NCBI GenBank assembly: GCA_031257565.1
Contig: JAIROL010000024.1
Coordinates: 1-48,719 of the forward strand
Source of the DNA: Tannerella sp.
Lineage (GTDB): Bacteria > Bacteroidota > Bacteroidia > Bacteroidales > Tannerellaceae
Reading direction: 5' to 3'
Length of the DNA stretch: 48,719 nucleotides
The position numbers were made by a program, and so were the translations under genes. Positions 16,776 through 26,009 of this stretch are shown here, in pieces; the stretch's first letter is position 1, and each line of letters opens with the position of its first letter. The notes beneath the pieces were generated by a model. That model did not search any database and was not told the origin of the DNA. It worked only from the letters and a program-made list of their open reading frames with translations.

Positions 16776-17462
16776 TTAGATTGACGCATTGACAAAGTCA
16801 AGCGGACCGGCCTGTCCTTTCCCCACCCCCATAAACAGCGGCAGGAAAAAGAACAAGGCAATAAACGAAAAGACCAGTCCCCCGACAGCGCCTGCCGCCA
16901 GCGGAAACCAGAAGGCTTCCCGGTATTCGCCAACCATAAAGGGAATAAAACCCAGCGCCGTGGAAGCTATCGTCAGGAAAATCGGCTTTACCTTGACATT
17001 CCATGCCTTTATGTAAGCTTTCGACGCTTTGATGCGGGGATTTGCCTTCCGGATATTGTTGTATTCGTTGAGCACGTAGATATTGGCATTGACCGACAAT
17101 GCCGCCAGGAGGATGAGCGCTGCAAATCCGCCCTGGTCGAAATTCAGTTTGAACAGGTAGAACGTTAAAAACAAACCGATAAACGAAACCGGAATAATGA
17201 AAATCACCACTAAAGGCTGCGTCGTGGAATTGAACAGAAAGCCGCTCATGAAAAAGATAATGACAATGATTAAAAATAGCAACCAATATTGTGATGCAAC
17301 ATTCTCTCCCCACCAATAGCGGTACGATTCGCTTTCGGCCCTGTAGCCCAAAGGAGAGGTTTTGTTGAAAAAATCAATCATCCGGTCCATCACTTTCCAT
17401 GCCTGCTGGTAAGCGCCGATATATTCATATTGCAGGCACAGGCGATATTGCTGGTTTTCTTT
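16776..17462 (-). pseudogene. C-terminal fragment of an RND-family efflux pump
   Basis: About 228 codons run open from just after an in-frame TAA (17465-17463) to the stop at 16776. They match the last fifth of an AcrB/CusA-type inner-membrane pump: ENQQYRLCLQYEYIGAY, a periplasmic piece, then four helices including SGFLFNS, IPVSFIGLFLTFYLF, LSVNANIYVLNEYNN and IFLTIASTALGFIPFM. Full pumps have about 1000-1050 residues, so four fifths is gone, including the proton-relay helices. No start or partner genes remain. An internal ATG at 17393 would give 205 residues, but translation is doubtful. Confidence 0.82.
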
Positions 17463-17599
17463 TTATTCTAATTTTGATGCGGTTGCCCTGGTTTCATTTC
17501 ACAACAACTTTTTTGTTTCTTGCTTATTTTTAAGATGTTAGATTTTACAGGTCAGGAACTCTGAATTTATGGCGCAATGGGTCGTCCGGATCGCTCGTT

Positions 17600-18706
17600 T
17601 TATTTTACGACGCCATATAAAACCGTGTCGATAGCGAGTTTTTTATGTACCCTGAAATAGAACTTATATTCCGGCGCTATTTCTTTTATATACATGGGAA
17701 TATCTATCAGATCACGTACTTTATGATAGATACTGATCCCTAAAACCGGCTTATATTTACGTATTGTCTGCTCCGCCCCTTTCAACGCCATCAGTTCAGC
17801 TCCTTCCACATCCATTTTAATGTATGTGACCGGATTCCCCGCCGCTATACGATCTATCGTATCTACCTCGATGTAGCGGTCCGATCCTTCGGAAATCATT
17901 GAAAGCATACTGCCTTCTTCCTGAAAGGGCAACTTTCCGGCATAACCGTATATTCCTTTATTCACAACATCAATATTTGACAATTTCCGGTCTTCAATAT
18001 ACTGCATAAGCTGCCTGTAATTGGAACGATCCGGTTCTGCCGCCCAGATATGCCGGTAAACGCCTCCGGACGCCTTCAGAAATTCGGCGATAGTATCTCC
18101 GGTAAAAGCGCCGCAGTCAAAATAAGACTCATGGTCGGTAAATTCAAACATTCCCTGAGGAAAATATTGTATTTTATCAAAAATCGGAGGGAGATATTTC
18201 ATGTCCTGCCGGATCTTGCTTAAAAGATAAGCCGCCAACGAATCTTTCGACTGCCGATCCTGCAGGTCATCGTACAAATCTTTCAGAAACATCTTATTTT
18301 CCTGAACAAAAGAAGGAGTAATTATCTCCATATCAAATATCTCGGATAAGTAAGACACGGTCCTGGCATTTTTAAATTTCGCCGAAACCCTGCCAATATG
18401 TCCATAGGCTTTTACGAAACCAAGCACAACATGATACCCCGGCAGTTTTTGATCAAGATCCTCCACATGAACTTTTTCTGTTTCTTTCAGCAAGATGGTG
18501 GAATCCGTCATTACCGGAGATTCTTCATCAAACGCCACCAGTTTTATTCGAATATGGTTTGCCGCCAGTTTTTTAACAATCTGATCCGCCACATCAACAG
18601 TCGCTCCATATAGAACAACCGGAAAATCAGATCCCTTAAGAGATTCTATTACCGCAACATCATTAGCCGTACCTGCCGGCTTTAACAATTCATTAAAATC
18701 GATCAT
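17600..18706 (-). CDS. FkbM family methyltransferase
   Basis: A 368-residue cytoplasmic protein. The C-terminal half (about 190-368) is a class I SAM-dependent methyltransferase of the FkbM type: motif I YFDCGAFTGDT, an acidic loop AAEPD, VNKGIYGYAGKL, and the signature YIKMDVEGAELMALKGA, then the tail with IYHKVRDLIDIP. The N-terminal half contains a Rossmann-like segment (FPVVLYGATVDVADQIV) that may bind a nucleotide sugar. FkbM proteins often O-methylate sugars of surface glycans. Its start overlaps the previous gene by 14 bp, so the two are co-transcribed. The substrate is unknown. Confidence 0.85.
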   Translation of the reverse strand: MIDFNELLKPAGTANDVAVIESLKGSDFPVVLYGATVDVADQIVKKLAANHIRIKLVAFDEESPVMTDSTILLKETEKVHVEDLDQKLPGYHVVLGFVKAYGHIGRVSAKFKNARTVSYLSEIFDMEIITPSFVQENKMFLKDLYDDLQDRQSKDSLAAYLLSKIRQDMKYLPPIFDKIQYFPQGMFEFTDHESYFDCGAFTGDTIAEFLKASGGVYRHIWAAEPDRSNYRQLMQYIEDRKLSNIDVVNKGIYGYAGKLPFQEEGSMLSMISEGSDRYIEVDTIDRIAAGNPVTYIKMDVEGAELMALKGAEQTIRKYKPVLGISIYHKVRDLIDIPMYIKEIAPEYKFYFRVHKKLAIDTVLYGVVK

Positions 18707-19637
18707 ACTTATTACGCGGAAGGATTTTCCTTTCTATCTCAACCCAAACTTCTCCTCTCGGTTCATACCGCATAATGATGGTCTTATTATTAACATAATC
18801 CCATTTGTAGACGTCTTTCAGATTTAACCGGGGATATATAATTTCCTTAAAATCCTGCACAGGTACGGAATCTATTGCGACCGGAAACTCCGGAGATATG
18901 CGTAACCATTGAGCATGTTCGTATAAATTAGAATAAAACCGACCGATCCTGGATATATTACCCGCAACATCATACTCCTCAAAATAAAAACTTGCAGACA
19001 ACGCCCCGTACTTTTTATCGTATCTTGCACTCTTACGGACCCAATGACGTCTCAAACGCTCATTCTCATCATAATCATATCTATTGCCTCCGGTAATTAT
19101 CGATTTCATTTTACTTCCCGGAAAATTCTGCAGAAAATATTTTACATTACTTTCCCTTCGGCAGTAATACAGAACTGAAATCAATGCTCCGTCCGATCCG
19201 TACTTACGCTCGATACCGTCCTTATCATTTGTATACCGGATACGATTGCCCTGTTCATCATATTCGATATACAAACAATAATTATATTTGCGACCGCAAT
19301 ATTTATACTTCCTCCTGTATGGATAATACAATGACTTTAAAATACCGTTTTCATAGTATTCCTTTATCGTATCGACCGGCAATCCTTTTTTAAAACGGCC
19401 TGTGATCCTGACTTTAGTCCTTTCATGATCATAATAATCCGTCTGAAAACCTTTACAGGTCCCATCCGGACAATTATAAGCGATATCTTCTTTTACGATT
19501 CTGAAACCTCCATCCGAACCGGCATGAACATCGCCGGAATTTACCGGTAAATCAAAATCCCGCCGTTGTTCCTGTGACGATATGAATATAGATATGAATG
19601 TTAAAAAGAACAGGATAAAATATTTTGTTATGTTCAT
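18693..19637 (-). CDS. secreted protein with MORN-variant/YwqK-like repeats
   Basis: A 314-residue protein from the ATG at 19637 (signal peptide MNITKYFILFFLTFISIFIS). The body contains repeats of the type RITGRFKKGLPVDTIKEYYENG, IEYDEQGNRIRYTNDKDG and RKYGSDGALISVLYY. These resemble the MORN-variant repeats found in YwqK-like proteins: pairs of aromatic strands with Gly-rich turns. Such repeat proteins are sometimes called antitoxins of immunity type, but here the signal peptide and the neighbouring FkbM methyltransferase point to an envelope role. A strong hairpin lies between this start codon and any promoter. The frame upstream to 19754 has no plausible signal and is excluded. Confidence 0.65.
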   Translation of the reverse strand: MNITKYFILFFLTFISIFISSQEQRRDFDLPVNSGDVHAGSDGGFRIVKEDIAYNCPDGTCKGFQTDYYDHERTKVRITGRFKKGLPVDTIKEYYENGILKSLYYPYRRKYKYCGRKYNYCLYIEYDEQGNRIRYTNDKDGIERKYGSDGALISVLYYCRRESNVKYFLQNFPGSKMKSIITGGNRYDYDENERLRRHWVRKSARYDKKYGALSASFYFEEYDVAGNISRIGRFYSNLYEHAQWLRISPEFPVAIDSVPVQDFKEIIYPRLNLKDVYKWDYVNNKTIIMRYEPRGEVWVEIERKILPRNKYDRF

Positions 19638-19650
19638 ACAAAAAAAATTT

Positions 19651-19665
19651 AGTCCGAACCGGACT
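19651..19665. terminator. compact hairpin with T-runs on both strands
   Basis: AGTCCG-AAC-CGGACT is a perfect 6-bp stem with a 3-base loop. On the plus strand it is followed by TTTTTC and on the minus strand by AAATTTTTTTT, so it looks like a bidirectional intrinsic terminator. On the minus strand it sits only 13 bases before the start codon at 19637, an odd place for a terminator and suggestive of attenuation. Confidence 0.5.
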
Positions 19666-19771
19666 TTTTCATTTACAATAATAGTGCAAAGATGATATTT
19701 TAATTTCAAATACCCAAAACTACATAAAAAAAAGAGGTATACTGCACGCGGCATGATTTTGTGATATGTCG

Positions 19772-19860
19772 GCAGAAAGCAGAAGGCAGGAAAGCAGGAA
19801 GCCGTCGGAAGATGGCGTTACCAACCGCTATGTGGTTATTATTTGCGTTCTGCTGTCTGC
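19772..19860. repeat. imperfect inverted repeat in the intergenic region
   Basis: GCAGAAAGCAGAA at 19772-19784 and TTCTGCTGTCTGC at 19848-19860 pair in 12 of 13 positions. A small inner stem AACC...GGTT lies between. The left arm is in a purine-rich stretch with repeated GCAGAA/GCAGGAA. No gene, tRNA or recognised riboswitch was found here. The whole interval 19638-20182 holds no coding sequence I can support. Confidence 0.4.
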
Positions 19861-19981
19861 TTTTTATCTCGCAAGTTTATCCCGAGCAAAGTATAAATTA
19901 ACTTTATGAAAATCATTTTGATTTAAATTATCATTTAAACGACAATCTTAATTTATACAATAGTTAAAGACAAAAAAAAAC

Positions 19982-20028
19982 AACTCGAAATTCATCGACT
20001 TCTCTTTTTTAGACGACTTTTTCGAGTT
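19982..20028. repeat. 9-bp perfect inverted repeat upstream of the ribonucleotide reductase
   Basis: AACTCGAAA (19982-19990) and TTTCGAGTT (20020-20028) are perfect complements separated by 29 bases that include a T-run. It lies about 90 bp before the predicted reductase promoter, so it would be DNA-level (operator) rather than part of the mRNA leader. No known box is recognised. Confidence 0.4.
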
Positions 20029-20114
20029 CATAAAAATATAAATAACAGATTATCAAATAATTAAAAAATATTTTAGAAAACTTTCCAACAATTTAAATTT
20101 TTGTTCTCAAAAAA

Positions 20115-20146
20115 TTTGGACAAGTGGTAAACTCTTCATAAACTTG
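20115..20146 (+). promoter_or_regulatory. Bacteroides-type promoter of the ribonucleotide reductase
   Basis: TTTG at 20115-20118, a 20-bp spacer and TAAACTTG at 20139-20146 (one mismatch to TAnnTTTG). The leader to the ATG at 20183 would be about 30 bases. Confidence 0.5.
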
Positions 20147-20182
20147 CGCTCTCAAATATGGTATTAATAAAATTTTAAATAA

Positions 20183-22723
20183 ATGAACCCTAAAACATAC
20201 TCTTTTGACGAGGCGTATAAAACTTCTCTTATCTACTTTACCGGCGACGAACTTGCTGCAAAAGTATGGGTAAACAAGTATGCTCTCAAGGACGGCTTCG
20301 GTAATCTTTATGAACAAACGCCTGCGGATATGCACCGCCGCCTTGTACGTGAAATTTGCAGGATTGAGAAGAAATATCCCAATCCTCTTTCCGAGGATGA
20401 ATTATTTGCCCTGTTTGACAAATTCAAATACATCATTCCGCAGGGAAGTCCCATGACCGGAATCGGAAACAATCATCAGATATCATCTTTATCTAACTGC
20501 TTTGTCATCGGGCTGGATGGAAATGCGGATTCATATGGGGCAGTCATACGTATAGACGAAGAGCAGGTGCAATTGATGAAACGTCGTGGCGGCGTAGGAC
20601 ACGACCTGTCGCATATACGCCCGAAAGACTCTATTGTTAAAAATTCCGCATTGACGTCAACAGGACTTGTTCCGTTTATGGAACGCTATTCCAATTCAAC
20701 CCGTGAAGTTGCTCAGGAAGGACGGCGGGGAGCTTTAATGTTAAGCGTATCGATTAAACATCCGGACTCGGAAGCGTTTATCGACGCCAAAATGATCGAA
20801 GGAAAAATAACCGGAGCCAATGTTTCCGTCAAAATAGACGACGAATTTATGAATGCCGTAATAAACGGAACGCCGTACAGGCAGCAATACCCCATAGAAT
20901 CCATTATTCCTGCGGTCAAAAAGGACATAAACGCAACGCAACTCTGGAAAAAAATTATTCATAATGCATGGAAATCCGCAGAACCGGGAGTGTTATTCTG
21001 GGATACAATCATAAATGAGTCTGTTGCGGATTGTTATGCCGATCTTGGATTTAAAACCGTTTCAACAAATCCATGCGGAGAAATACCTCTTTGCCCATAC
21101 GACAGTTGCCGTTTACTGGCTATCAATTTATATTCTTATGTAGTAAATCCATTCACTCCCGACGCTTATTTTGACTTTGATTTATTCAAAAAGCATGTCG
21201 AACTGGCGCAGAGGATCATGGACGACATCATCGACCTCGAAGCGGAAAAGATTGAAAAGATTCTTGAAAAAATCAAATCCGATCCCGAATCTGAAGAAAT
21301 AAAACATACGGAACTTCATCTCTGGAAAAAGATTCAGAAAAAAACGCTTCAGGGGCGACGCACCGGAGTAGGTATTACTGCCGAAGGGGATATGCTGGCA
21401 GCCTTAAACCTGCGTTACGGAACGGTAGAAGCTACGGATTTCGCGGAAAAAGTACAGAAAACACTAGCTCTTTCGGCTTACAGATCATCTGTTCTGATGG
21501 CGAAAGAACGCGGAGCGTTCGAAGTATACGAAACAAAACGCGAAGCAAACAATCCGTTTGTAAATCGCCTGCGCGAAGCTGATCCTGACTTATACAGGGA
21601 AATGGCGACTTATGGACGCCGGAATATTGCCTGCCTTACCATCGCTCCAACCGGGACAACCAGTCTTATGACACAAACGACATCCGGCATAGAACCTGTC
21701 TTTATGCCCGTATACAAACGCCGTCGCAAAGTAAACCCAAACGATTCCAACGCCCGTGTGGACTTCGTTGATGAAACCGGCGATGCATTTGAAGAATACA
21801 CCGTATTCCATCATAAATTTGTAACATGGATGACGGCCAACGGCTTCTCTCCTACAAAAAAATACACGGAAGAAGAGATTCAGGATATGATAAAACGGTC
21901 TCCTTACTACAAAGCGACGTCTAACGACGTGGACTGGTTGCAGAAAGTGACCATGCAGGGACACATACAGAAATGGGTAGACCATTCTATCAGCGTCACG
22001 ATTAATTTGCCGAACAATGCATCCGAAGATCTTGTCAATGAGCTGTATATTCAGGCATGGAAATGCGGATGCAAAGGATGTACCGTTTACAGGGAAGGCT
22101 CGCGCTCCGGAGTACTCATTTCGGTAAATGACAAAAAGAAAAAGAAAGACAGCGACTGCATGGAACCGCCGATCATTATGGCAAAGCGTCCGCGGGAACT
22201 GGAAGCCGACGTTGTGAAATTTCAGAATAATAAAGACAAGTGGATTGCCTTTGTCGGATTGCTGAACGGCCGGCCATACGAAATATTCACCGGTCTTGCC
22301 GACGACGATGAAGGTATCATGCTACCCAAAAACGTATCAAAAGGATCTATCATCAAAAGCTATGATGAAAGCGGAAGAAAGCATTACGATTTTCAGTTCA
22401 AAAACAAACGCGGATACAAATTAACAATCGAAGGACTGGATGGAAAGTTTAATCCGGAATTCTGGAACTATGCAAAATTAATATCCGGAGTATTGCGTTA
22501 CGGGATGCCTATCGACCAGGTAATAAAACTCGTACAGGGAATGGACCTCAATGATGAAAGCATCAATACATGGAAAAACGGCGTTGAACGCGCTTTGAAA
22601 AAATACCTTCCCGACGGATCTGAGGCTAAAGGACAAAAATGCCCAAACTGCGGATTTGAGACGTTGATCTACCAGGAAGGATGTCTGATCTGCACAAATT
22701 GCGGAGCATCAAAATGTAGTTGA
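20183..22723 (+). CDS. nrdJ: adenosylcobalamin-dependent (class II) ribonucleoside reductase
   Basis: An 846-residue single-subunit reductase that makes deoxyribonucleotides using a B12-derived radical, independent of oxygen. Visible are SNCFVIG (Cys106, redox pair), NPCGEIPL (Asn296, Cys298, Glu300: radical-site Cys with the catalytic Asn and Glu), RRNIACLTIAPTGTTS (Cys484 region) and the barrel segment GWVDHSISVT-like KWVDHSISVTINLP. The last 250 residues form a TSCPD-type extension (VDHSISV... to GLADDDEGIMLP) and a zinc-ribbon tail with CPNCGFETL and CTNCGASKCS. Its C-terminal Cys pairs probably serve reductant shuttling. There is no R2-type partner gene nearby, in keeping with class II. 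No cobalamin riboswitch motif was recognised upstream. Confidence 0.92.
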   Translation: MNPKTYSFDEAYKTSLIYFTGDELAAKVWVNKYALKDGFGNLYEQTPADMHRRLVREICRIEKKYPNPLSEDELFALFDKFKYIIPQGSPMTGIGNNHQISSLSNCFVIGLDGNADSYGAVIRIDEEQVQLMKRRGGVGHDLSHIRPKDSIVKNSALTSTGLVPFMERYSNSTREVAQEGRRGALMLSVSIKHPDSEAFIDAKMIEGKITGANVSVKIDDEFMNAVINGTPYRQQYPIESIIPAVKKDINATQLWKKIIHNAWKSAEPGVLFWDTIINESVADCYADLGFKTVSTNPCGEIPLCPYDSCRLLAINLYSYVVNPFTPDAYFDFDLFKKHVELAQRIMDDIIDLEAEKIEKILEKIKSDPESEEIKHTELHLWKKIQKKTLQGRRTGVGITAEGDMLAALNLRYGTVEATDFAEKVQKTLALSAYRSSVLMAKERGAFEVYETKREANNPFVNRLREADPDLYREMATYGRRNIACLTIAPTGTTSLMTQTTSGIEPVFMPVYKRRRKVNPNDSNARVDFVDETGDAFEEYTVFHHKFVTWMTANGFSPTKKYTEEEIQDMIKRSPYYKATSNDVDWLQKVTMQGHIQKWVDHSISVTINLPNNASEDLVNELYIQAWKCGCKGCTVYREGSRSGVLISVNDKKKKKDSDCMEPPIIMAKRPRELEADVVKFQNNKDKWIAFVGLLNGRPYEIFTGLADDDEGIMLPKNVSKGSIIKSYDESGRKHYDFQFKNKRGYKLTIEGLDGKFNPEFWNYAKLISGVLRYGMPIDQVIKLVQGMDLNDESINTWKNGVERALKKYLPDGSEAKGQKCPNCGFETLIYQEGCLICTNCGASKCS

Positions 22724-22726
22724 CAT

Positions 22727-22766
22727 ACCTGAAAATACGCATTTTCGTTTTCATCTTTTTTCAGGT
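22727..22766 (+). terminator. hairpin after the reductase gene
   Basis: ACCTGAAAA (22727-22735) can pair with TTTTCAGGT (22758-22766). Alternatively GAAAAT-ACGC-ATTTTC (22731-22746) forms a short stem before a T-rich run. Position directly after the reductase stop fits a terminator. The stems are AT-rich and weak. Confidence 0.4.
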
Positions 22767-22796
22767 AACAAAATATCCATATCATTGCACGATCAA

Positions 22797-25508
22797 ATGA
22801 CACATGATACAATGAGAATTATTTTTAATCTGAAATTTCATACCACATGGGGACAACGGCTTTTCATTGTCGGTTCATGTGCCGAGCTTGGCGCTAATAT
22901 CATGAGCGCGGCAAAAGAAATGCATTATCATAACGATCATGAATGGCAATTAGAAATTTCTTTGCCCGACTCAATTAAAGAAGTTAGATACAATTATCTG
23001 ATAGAAGATATAAACAGTATCCGTACATTCGAACACAGCGGCCTTGCCCATCATATCCTATTCTATCAGAACTGCAAATCTTATTATCTATACGATTATT
23101 GGTTATCAGAACCTGAAGAAAGGGCATTTTATACATCCGCTTTCACTAAAAATCTTTTTGTCAGGGAGAAAAATAAACCGGCCCCAAAAACAGCAGATAA
23201 TCCTGATAGAAAAAACAATATTTCCTTACGCTTACCGGCTCCTCTGACAAGGCCGGAACAAACTGTCGCCATCATCGGAAATCAATCTTTCCTTGGAAAT
23301 TGGAATCCCAACCATGCACGATCTCTATCCGGCGATAAATTCCCAAACTGGGAAATAGAATTAGATTCCAACGAGATCTCATTTCCATTAGAGTACAAGT
23401 TTGTTGTCATAGACAATAATACAAAACAAATATGCTATTGGGAAGAAGGAGAAAACCGGATGATAAGCGGCCCTCCGGAAACAGACAACAGCTGTATGAT
23501 CGTCAACAATTACCCGTTAAGGATTCCGAATCTTGCCTGGAAAGCCTGTGGCGTCGTCATACCGGTATTTTCTCTTCGTTCTGAAGAAAGCTTCGGCATA
23601 GGAGATATCGGCGATATCAAAAAGTTAATCGACTGGGCAAAAAAAACGAAGCAACATGTCATACAGGTCTTGCCGATGAACGACACGACCCGTACCCATA
23701 CCCGGCAGGATTCATACCCATACAGCGCTATATCTATCTATGCGCTTCATCCTCTTTATATAAGCATCCCCATGATGGGCAACCTCAACGACAAAAAAAA
23801 AACCGCTCATTATAATAAAATACAAAGGATACTCAACGCAAAGGATACGGTGGATTATCAATCCGTTGAAACATACAAAACAGCATACTTCCGTGATTAT
23901 TTCGGACAGGAAAAGAAGAATATACTCAATAACAACGATTTCAAAGAATTCATTGAAAAAAACAAAGAATGGCTGATACCATATGCTGCATTTTCATACC
24001 TGCGCGACAAAAATAATACGGCAGAATTCTCCAAATGGGGAGATTATGCCCTCTACAACCGCGAAAAAATTGAAAAACTCCGCTATCCCGAAAGCGAAGC
24101 ATACAATGAACTTTCCTGCCTGTTTTTCATTCAATATACGCTACACAAACAGTTTGACAGCATTTCAAAATACGCCCGGAAAAATGGCGTCGTTCTCAAG
24201 GGCGATATCCCTATCGGTGTCAACCGTGAAAGTGTGGAAGCATGGACCGAACCTGATTATTTCAACATGCAAATGCAAACAGGCGCTCCTCCCGACAACT
24301 TTTCCGAGACAGGGCAAAACTGGTCTTTCCCGACATACGACTGGGACGTTATGGGGAAAGACGATTTCGAATGGTGGAAAAAACGTTTCCACAAACTGAA
24401 TAATTATTTTGACTGTTTCCGGATTGACCATATACTGGGCTTCTTTCGGATATGGGAGATCCCCGGAGAATCCGTAGACGGATTATGCGGACACTTCAGG
24501 CCAGCCTTGCCTCTTTCCATGGAAGAAATAGAAGGATACGGGATGGCATTCGACAAACGATGGACAGAACCTCGTATTCATATAAAATTCATTCCGGACC
24601 TGTTCGGAGAAAAAGCTGACGACGATATTTATAAATACCTCAACCATTGCGATTCGGAACATCTTGTATTGAATGAAATATGTTCAACACAAAGAAAAAT
24701 CAACAGGCTCTTCGAGAAAAACAAAGATGAAAAATCTCAAAGAACAAGGAACGGTCTGATGAGTATTGCAAATGAAGTCCTCTTTCTCAGCGACCCATAC
24801 GATCCTAAGCGCTATCATCCGCGTATCTCTGCTCATAAGGCATACGCATATTATGAATTATCCGACGATAACAGACGCGCTTTCGACAGATTATATCATG
24901 ATTTCTATTTCCTGCGACATAACGAATTTTGGAAAGAGACAGCCTTAAAGCGCCTTACGCCTTTGATAAACAGCACAGAAATGCTCGTCTGTGGAGAAGA
25001 CCTCGGTATGATACCGGCGTCTGTCCACGAAGTAATGGAAAAGCTGCAGATATTTTCCTTAGAGCTGGAGCACATGCCTAAGGTTATGAACTGTGAATTT
25101 GCCGATCTGACAAAACTGCCTTATCATTCGGTATGCACAACATCGACCCATGACATGAACCCCATACGTGCATGGTGGAAAGAAAACAAAGAAAGAACGC
25201 AAAGATATTATAACAACATTCTACAACGCGAAGGGGTAGCTCCTGAAGAATGTTCTCCCGCTATAGCAGAACAAATCATCTGTAATCACCTGCGGGCTTC
25301 ATCAATGCTGACGATTATCCCATTACAGGACTGGTTTGCCATAGACGACAAAATCAGACGACCCGACGCTGAGGCCGAACGTATCAATATTCCTGCAAAT
25401 CCCGATAATTACTGGCGTTACCGCATGCATATAACTATTGAAACGTTGTTGCATGCCAACAATTTCAATAAAAAATTAAGTAATATAATAACCGGAAACG
25501 GACGATAA
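22797..25508 (+). CDS. malQ: 4-alpha-glucanotransferase (GH77) with N-terminal starch-binding domains
   Basis: A 903-residue amylomaltase that transfers alpha-1,4-glucan segments between malto-oligosaccharides. Two N-terminal CBM20-like domains (about 5-110 with TWGQRLFIVGSCAELG, and 143-240 with VAIIGNQSFLGNWNP) precede the GH77 barrel (about 255-885). Catalytic residues by motif: nucleophile Asp544 in FRIDHILG, acid/base Glu734 in GEDLGMIP, and Asp786 in STHDMNP. The length fits the long, plant DPE2-like form found in Bacteroidetes. The ATG at 22797 was chosen. The ATG at 22812 (MRIIFNLKF) is equally possible, and a TTG at 22785 is less likely. Its stop abuts the stop of the convergent bactofilin gene with no base between. 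Confidence 0.92.
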   Translation: MTHDTMRIIFNLKFHTTWGQRLFIVGSCAELGANIMSAAKEMHYHNDHEWQLEISLPDSIKEVRYNYLIEDINSIRTFEHSGLAHHILFYQNCKSYYLYDYWLSEPEERAFYTSAFTKNLFVREKNKPAPKTADNPDRKNNISLRLPAPLTRPEQTVAIIGNQSFLGNWNPNHARSLSGDKFPNWEIELDSNEISFPLEYKFVVIDNNTKQICYWEEGENRMISGPPETDNSCMIVNNYPLRIPNLAWKACGVVIPVFSLRSEESFGIGDIGDIKKLIDWAKKTKQHVIQVLPMNDTTRTHTRQDSYPYSAISIYALHPLYISIPMMGNLNDKKKTAHYNKIQRILNAKDTVDYQSVETYKTAYFRDYFGQEKKNILNNNDFKEFIEKNKEWLIPYAAFSYLRDKNNTAEFSKWGDYALYNREKIEKLRYPESEAYNELSCLFFIQYTLHKQFDSISKYARKNGVVLKGDIPIGVNRESVEAWTEPDYFNMQMQTGAPPDNFSETGQNWSFPTYDWDVMGKDDFEWWKKRFHKLNNYFDCFRIDHILGFFRIWEIPGESVDGLCGHFRPALPLSMEEIEGYGMAFDKRWTEPRIHIKFIPDLFGEKADDDIYKYLNHCDSEHLVLNEICSTQRKINRLFEKNKDEKSQRTRNGLMSIANEVLFLSDPYDPKRYHPRISAHKAYAYYELSDDNRRAFDRLYHDFYFLRHNEFWKETALKRLTPLINSTEMLVCGEDLGMIPASVHEVMEKLQIFSLELEHMPKVMNCEFADLTKLPYHSVCTTSTHDMNPIRAWWKENKERTQRYYNNILQREGVAPEECSPAIAEQIICNHLRASSMLTIIPLQDWFAIDDKIRRPDAEAERINIPANPDNYWRYRMHITIETLLHANNFNKKLSNIITGNGR

Positions 25509-25913
25509 CTACTTTTTAGGGGTATTAGCTGCATTAACCGGAGGAGGAGTCGGAGACGTCATTCCGTCTTTTCCTGACATCGTACATGATCCGTTAAATT
25601 TCGCTCCCGGTTCTATTTCAAGAGTCTGAATGAAGATATCCCCTTTTATCTCTGCAGAAGACTTAAGAACAAGACGTTCATGGGCGCGTATAGAACCTTC
25701 CATCGTTCCTAAAATTTCCGCATTTACAGTAGTCATATTTCCTTTTACACTCCCTTTCGGGCCAATAACAATCTTCCCTTTACAGTGAATCTCGCCTTCA
25801 ACGCGCCCATCCAGACGAAAATCCGATTCCGTTTCTATCTTTCCTGTTAATGTTGTACCTGCAGCCAGAACATTATGCAGTCCGCCGCTAAAATCTTCAT
25901 TTATTTTTCCCAT
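25509..25913 (-). CDS. bactofilin family cytoskeletal protein
   Basis: A 134-residue protein from ATG 25913 (MGKINEDFSGGLHNVLAAGTT). The central 100 residues are a right-handed beta-helix of short repeats (LTGKIETESDFRLDGRVEGEIHCKG...GSVKGNMTT...ILGTMEGSI), the bactofilin (PF04519) pattern. The C-terminus is Pro-rich and disordered (TPPPVNAANTPKK). Bactofilins polymerise without nucleotide and scaffold cell-wall or envelope enzymes. An ATG at 25964 would add 17 residues lying inside the promoter and is rejected. It has a well-formed promoter of its own. Confidence 0.9.
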   Translation of the reverse strand: MGKINEDFSGGLHNVLAAGTTLTGKIETESDFRLDGRVEGEIHCKGKIVIGPKGSVKGNMTTVNAEILGTMEGSIRAHERLVLKSSAEIKGDIFIQTLEIEPGAKFNGSCTMSGKDGMTSPTPPPVNAANTPKK

Positions 25914-25934
25914 GATATTTTCATTTGTTTGATG

Positions 25935-25965
25935 CAAAGATAATATAAGTTGAGAGAAGTACAAA
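25935..25965 (-). promoter_or_regulatory. Bacteroides-type promoter of the bactofilin gene
   Basis: On the minus strand TTTG (25965-25962), a 19-bp spacer and TATCTTTG (25942-25935) match the consensus fully. The start codon is 21 bases downstream. Confidence 0.7.
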
Positions 25966-26009
25966 ATGAAAATTCAATTTTATTTCGTATTTCCGGGTCG
26001 TTGCAATCT

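Noticed and set aside
16798..17316. Alternative minus-strand frame of 172 codons across the RND fragment
   Set aside because: It is a shadow of the pump frame, which has clear membrane helices and family motifs.
19638..20182. Possible cobalamin riboswitch before the class II ribonucleotide reductase
   Set aside because: No B12-box-like sequence was found, and most of the region lies upstream of the predicted promoter.
21590..21985. Antisense frame of 131 codons within the ribonucleotide reductase gene
   Set aside because: It lies fully inside a conserved gene and has no motif or promoter.
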